Source: an uncultured Rhodospirillales bacterium (GTDB taxonomy: Bacteria; Pseudomonadota; Alphaproteobacteria; Acetobacterales; Acetobacteraceae). Taken from it: a DNA stretch of 7,032 nt. Positions 6,620 to 7,032 of this stretch are shown in pieces. The DNA lies in NCBI GenBank assembly GCA_903932545.1, contig CAIZGT010000605.1:1-7032 (forward strand), written 5' to 3'. A program made the translations under genes and the position numbers. Under the pieces are notes generated by a model that saw only the letters and a list, made by a program, of their open reading frames with translations, ran no database searches and had not been told where the DNA came from. Numbering within the stretch: position 1 is the stretch's first letter; the number at the start of each line of letters is the position of its first letter.

Positions 6620-6632
6620 GTTACCGCTAACA
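6619..6632. promoter_or_regulatory. Putative GntR/IdnR-type (LacI-family) operator
   Basis: TGTTACCGCTAACA has perfect 5-bp arms, TGTTA and TAACA, around CCGC. It closely resembles the TGTTAC-CG-GTAACA-like operators that I recall for the LacI-family gluconate regulators GntR and IdnR of E. coli, with a CG step near the centre as usual for LacI-family sites. It lies 45 bases past the stop of a LacI-family gene and about 160 bases upstream of glcB. Binding by that regulator is inference. Confidence 0.55.
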
Positions 6633-6676
6633 AGATAACCGCGCAGTTTATGCATGCGGCGGCAGGGAGAGATCGA

Positions 6677-7032
6677 TCAGGTGGTTGCGCGCGGCAATAT
6701 CTGGAATGGCACGGCAATCGGGGCAGGCGTGCTGCCCCCCTGGATGCGCGCCAACATCTCCCGCGCCGCAATTTCACCGATCTCGGCCCCATCCACATGC
6801 ACCGTGCTGATCGGTGGATGGCAGGAGCGGGCAATTTCGAAATCACCAAAGCCGCAAATCGCGAGTTGTTCCGGCACCGCGATGCCGTGCAGCCGCGCTT
6901 CAGTCAGCGCGCCGAACGCCACCAGATCAGAGCTGGCAAACAGCGCGGTGCGTTGGCGCAACTGCCCCACAATCTGGCGCAAACCGTCGCGCCCATCCGC
7001 AATCGTGCTGGGCGAGCCGCTCACACGCTCAG
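6677..7032 (-). CDS. LacI-family transcriptional regulator, 5' part outside window
   Basis: About 117 C-terminal residues are visible, ending in LPRATT and TGA (6679-6677). They match the effector-binding, periplasmic-binding-like domain of LacI-family repressors: LFASSDLVAFGALTEARLHGIAVPEQLAICGFGDFEIARSCHPPISTVHVDGAEIG, then AAREMLARIQG. GFGDFEIA in the dimer/effector region recalls the gluconate-repressor (GntR) branch, but the effector cannot be read from this fragment. The N-terminal helix-turn-helix lies beyond the right edge. The codon at 7024 is GTG and internal (valine), not a start. The gene points toward glcB with a 216-base gap that carries a matching LacI-type operator, so local control is plausible. 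Confidence 0.9.
   Translation of the reverse strand, partial: ERVSGSPSTIADGRDGLRQIVGQLRQRTALFASSDLVAFGALTEARLHGIAVPEQLAICGFGDFEIARSCHPPISTVHVDGAEIGEIAAREMLARIQGGSTPAPIAVPFQILPRATT

Larger units (their letters stand above)
6461..6676. other. Control region between the LacI-family gene and glcB
   Basis: The 216 bases hold no gene. They are AT-richer than the surroundings in the 6541-6650 part and contain three inverted repeats (6496-6510, 6600-6619, 6619-6632) and the glcB ribosome site. A leftward promoter for glcB is expected here, but I found no convincing -35/-10 pair. No T-run terminator is visible after the LacI-family stop, so read-through from that gene into glcB is possible. Confidence 0.6.

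Overview
The window is a GC-rich, densely coded bacterial segment. Gene families, codon use and layout fit an alphaproteobacterium. I would guess Acetobacteraceae or a neighbour, but that is inference: there is no rRNA, tRNA or other taxonomic marker here. No mobile element, CRISPR array, tRNA or phage gene is visible. Five of the six genes read leftward (minus strand), and two are cut by the window edges.

Layout, left to right. (1) Positions 1-1806, minus: N-terminal 602 codons of a large SWIM zinc-finger plus SNF2-type helicase, cut just after its Walker A motif. (2) 1807-2047: divergent intergenic region with a perfect 10-bp inverted repeat. (3) 2048-2518, plus: small membrane-anchored protein with a C-terminal domain like the 17 kDa/RT0821 surface-antigen family. 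(4) 2519-2563: short convergent gap holding a hairpin. (5) 2564-3466, minus: intradiol ring-cleavage dioxygenase of hydroxyquinol/catechol type. (6) 3540-4292, minus: ModA-like substrate-binding protein with an ambiguous start and signal peptide. (7) 4334-6460, minus: complete malate synthase G (glcB). (8) 6461-6676: control region with three inverted-repeat elements, one closely resembling a GntR/IdnR-type (LacI-family) operator. (9) 6677-7032, minus: C-terminal part of a LacI-family regulator that runs off the right edge.

How the genes may work together. The malate synthase, ModA-like and dioxygenase genes are co-oriented with gaps of about 40 and 73 bases, so they may form one transcript read from the 6461-6676 control region. 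The dioxygenase would open a catecholic or hydroxyquinol ring toward the 3-oxoadipate route (acetyl-CoA plus succinyl-CoA). Malate synthase G condenses acetyl-CoA with glyoxylate, so a shared role in C2/aromatic carbon use is plausible but unproven. The LacI-family regulator just upstream, with a matching operator between it and glcB, is the natural candidate controller.

Nothing here is clearly a new biological system. The points most worth a second look are the glcB / ModA-like / dioxygenase cluster, its operator region, and the ModA-like start, where a signal peptide seems to be encoded just upstream of any usable in-frame start.
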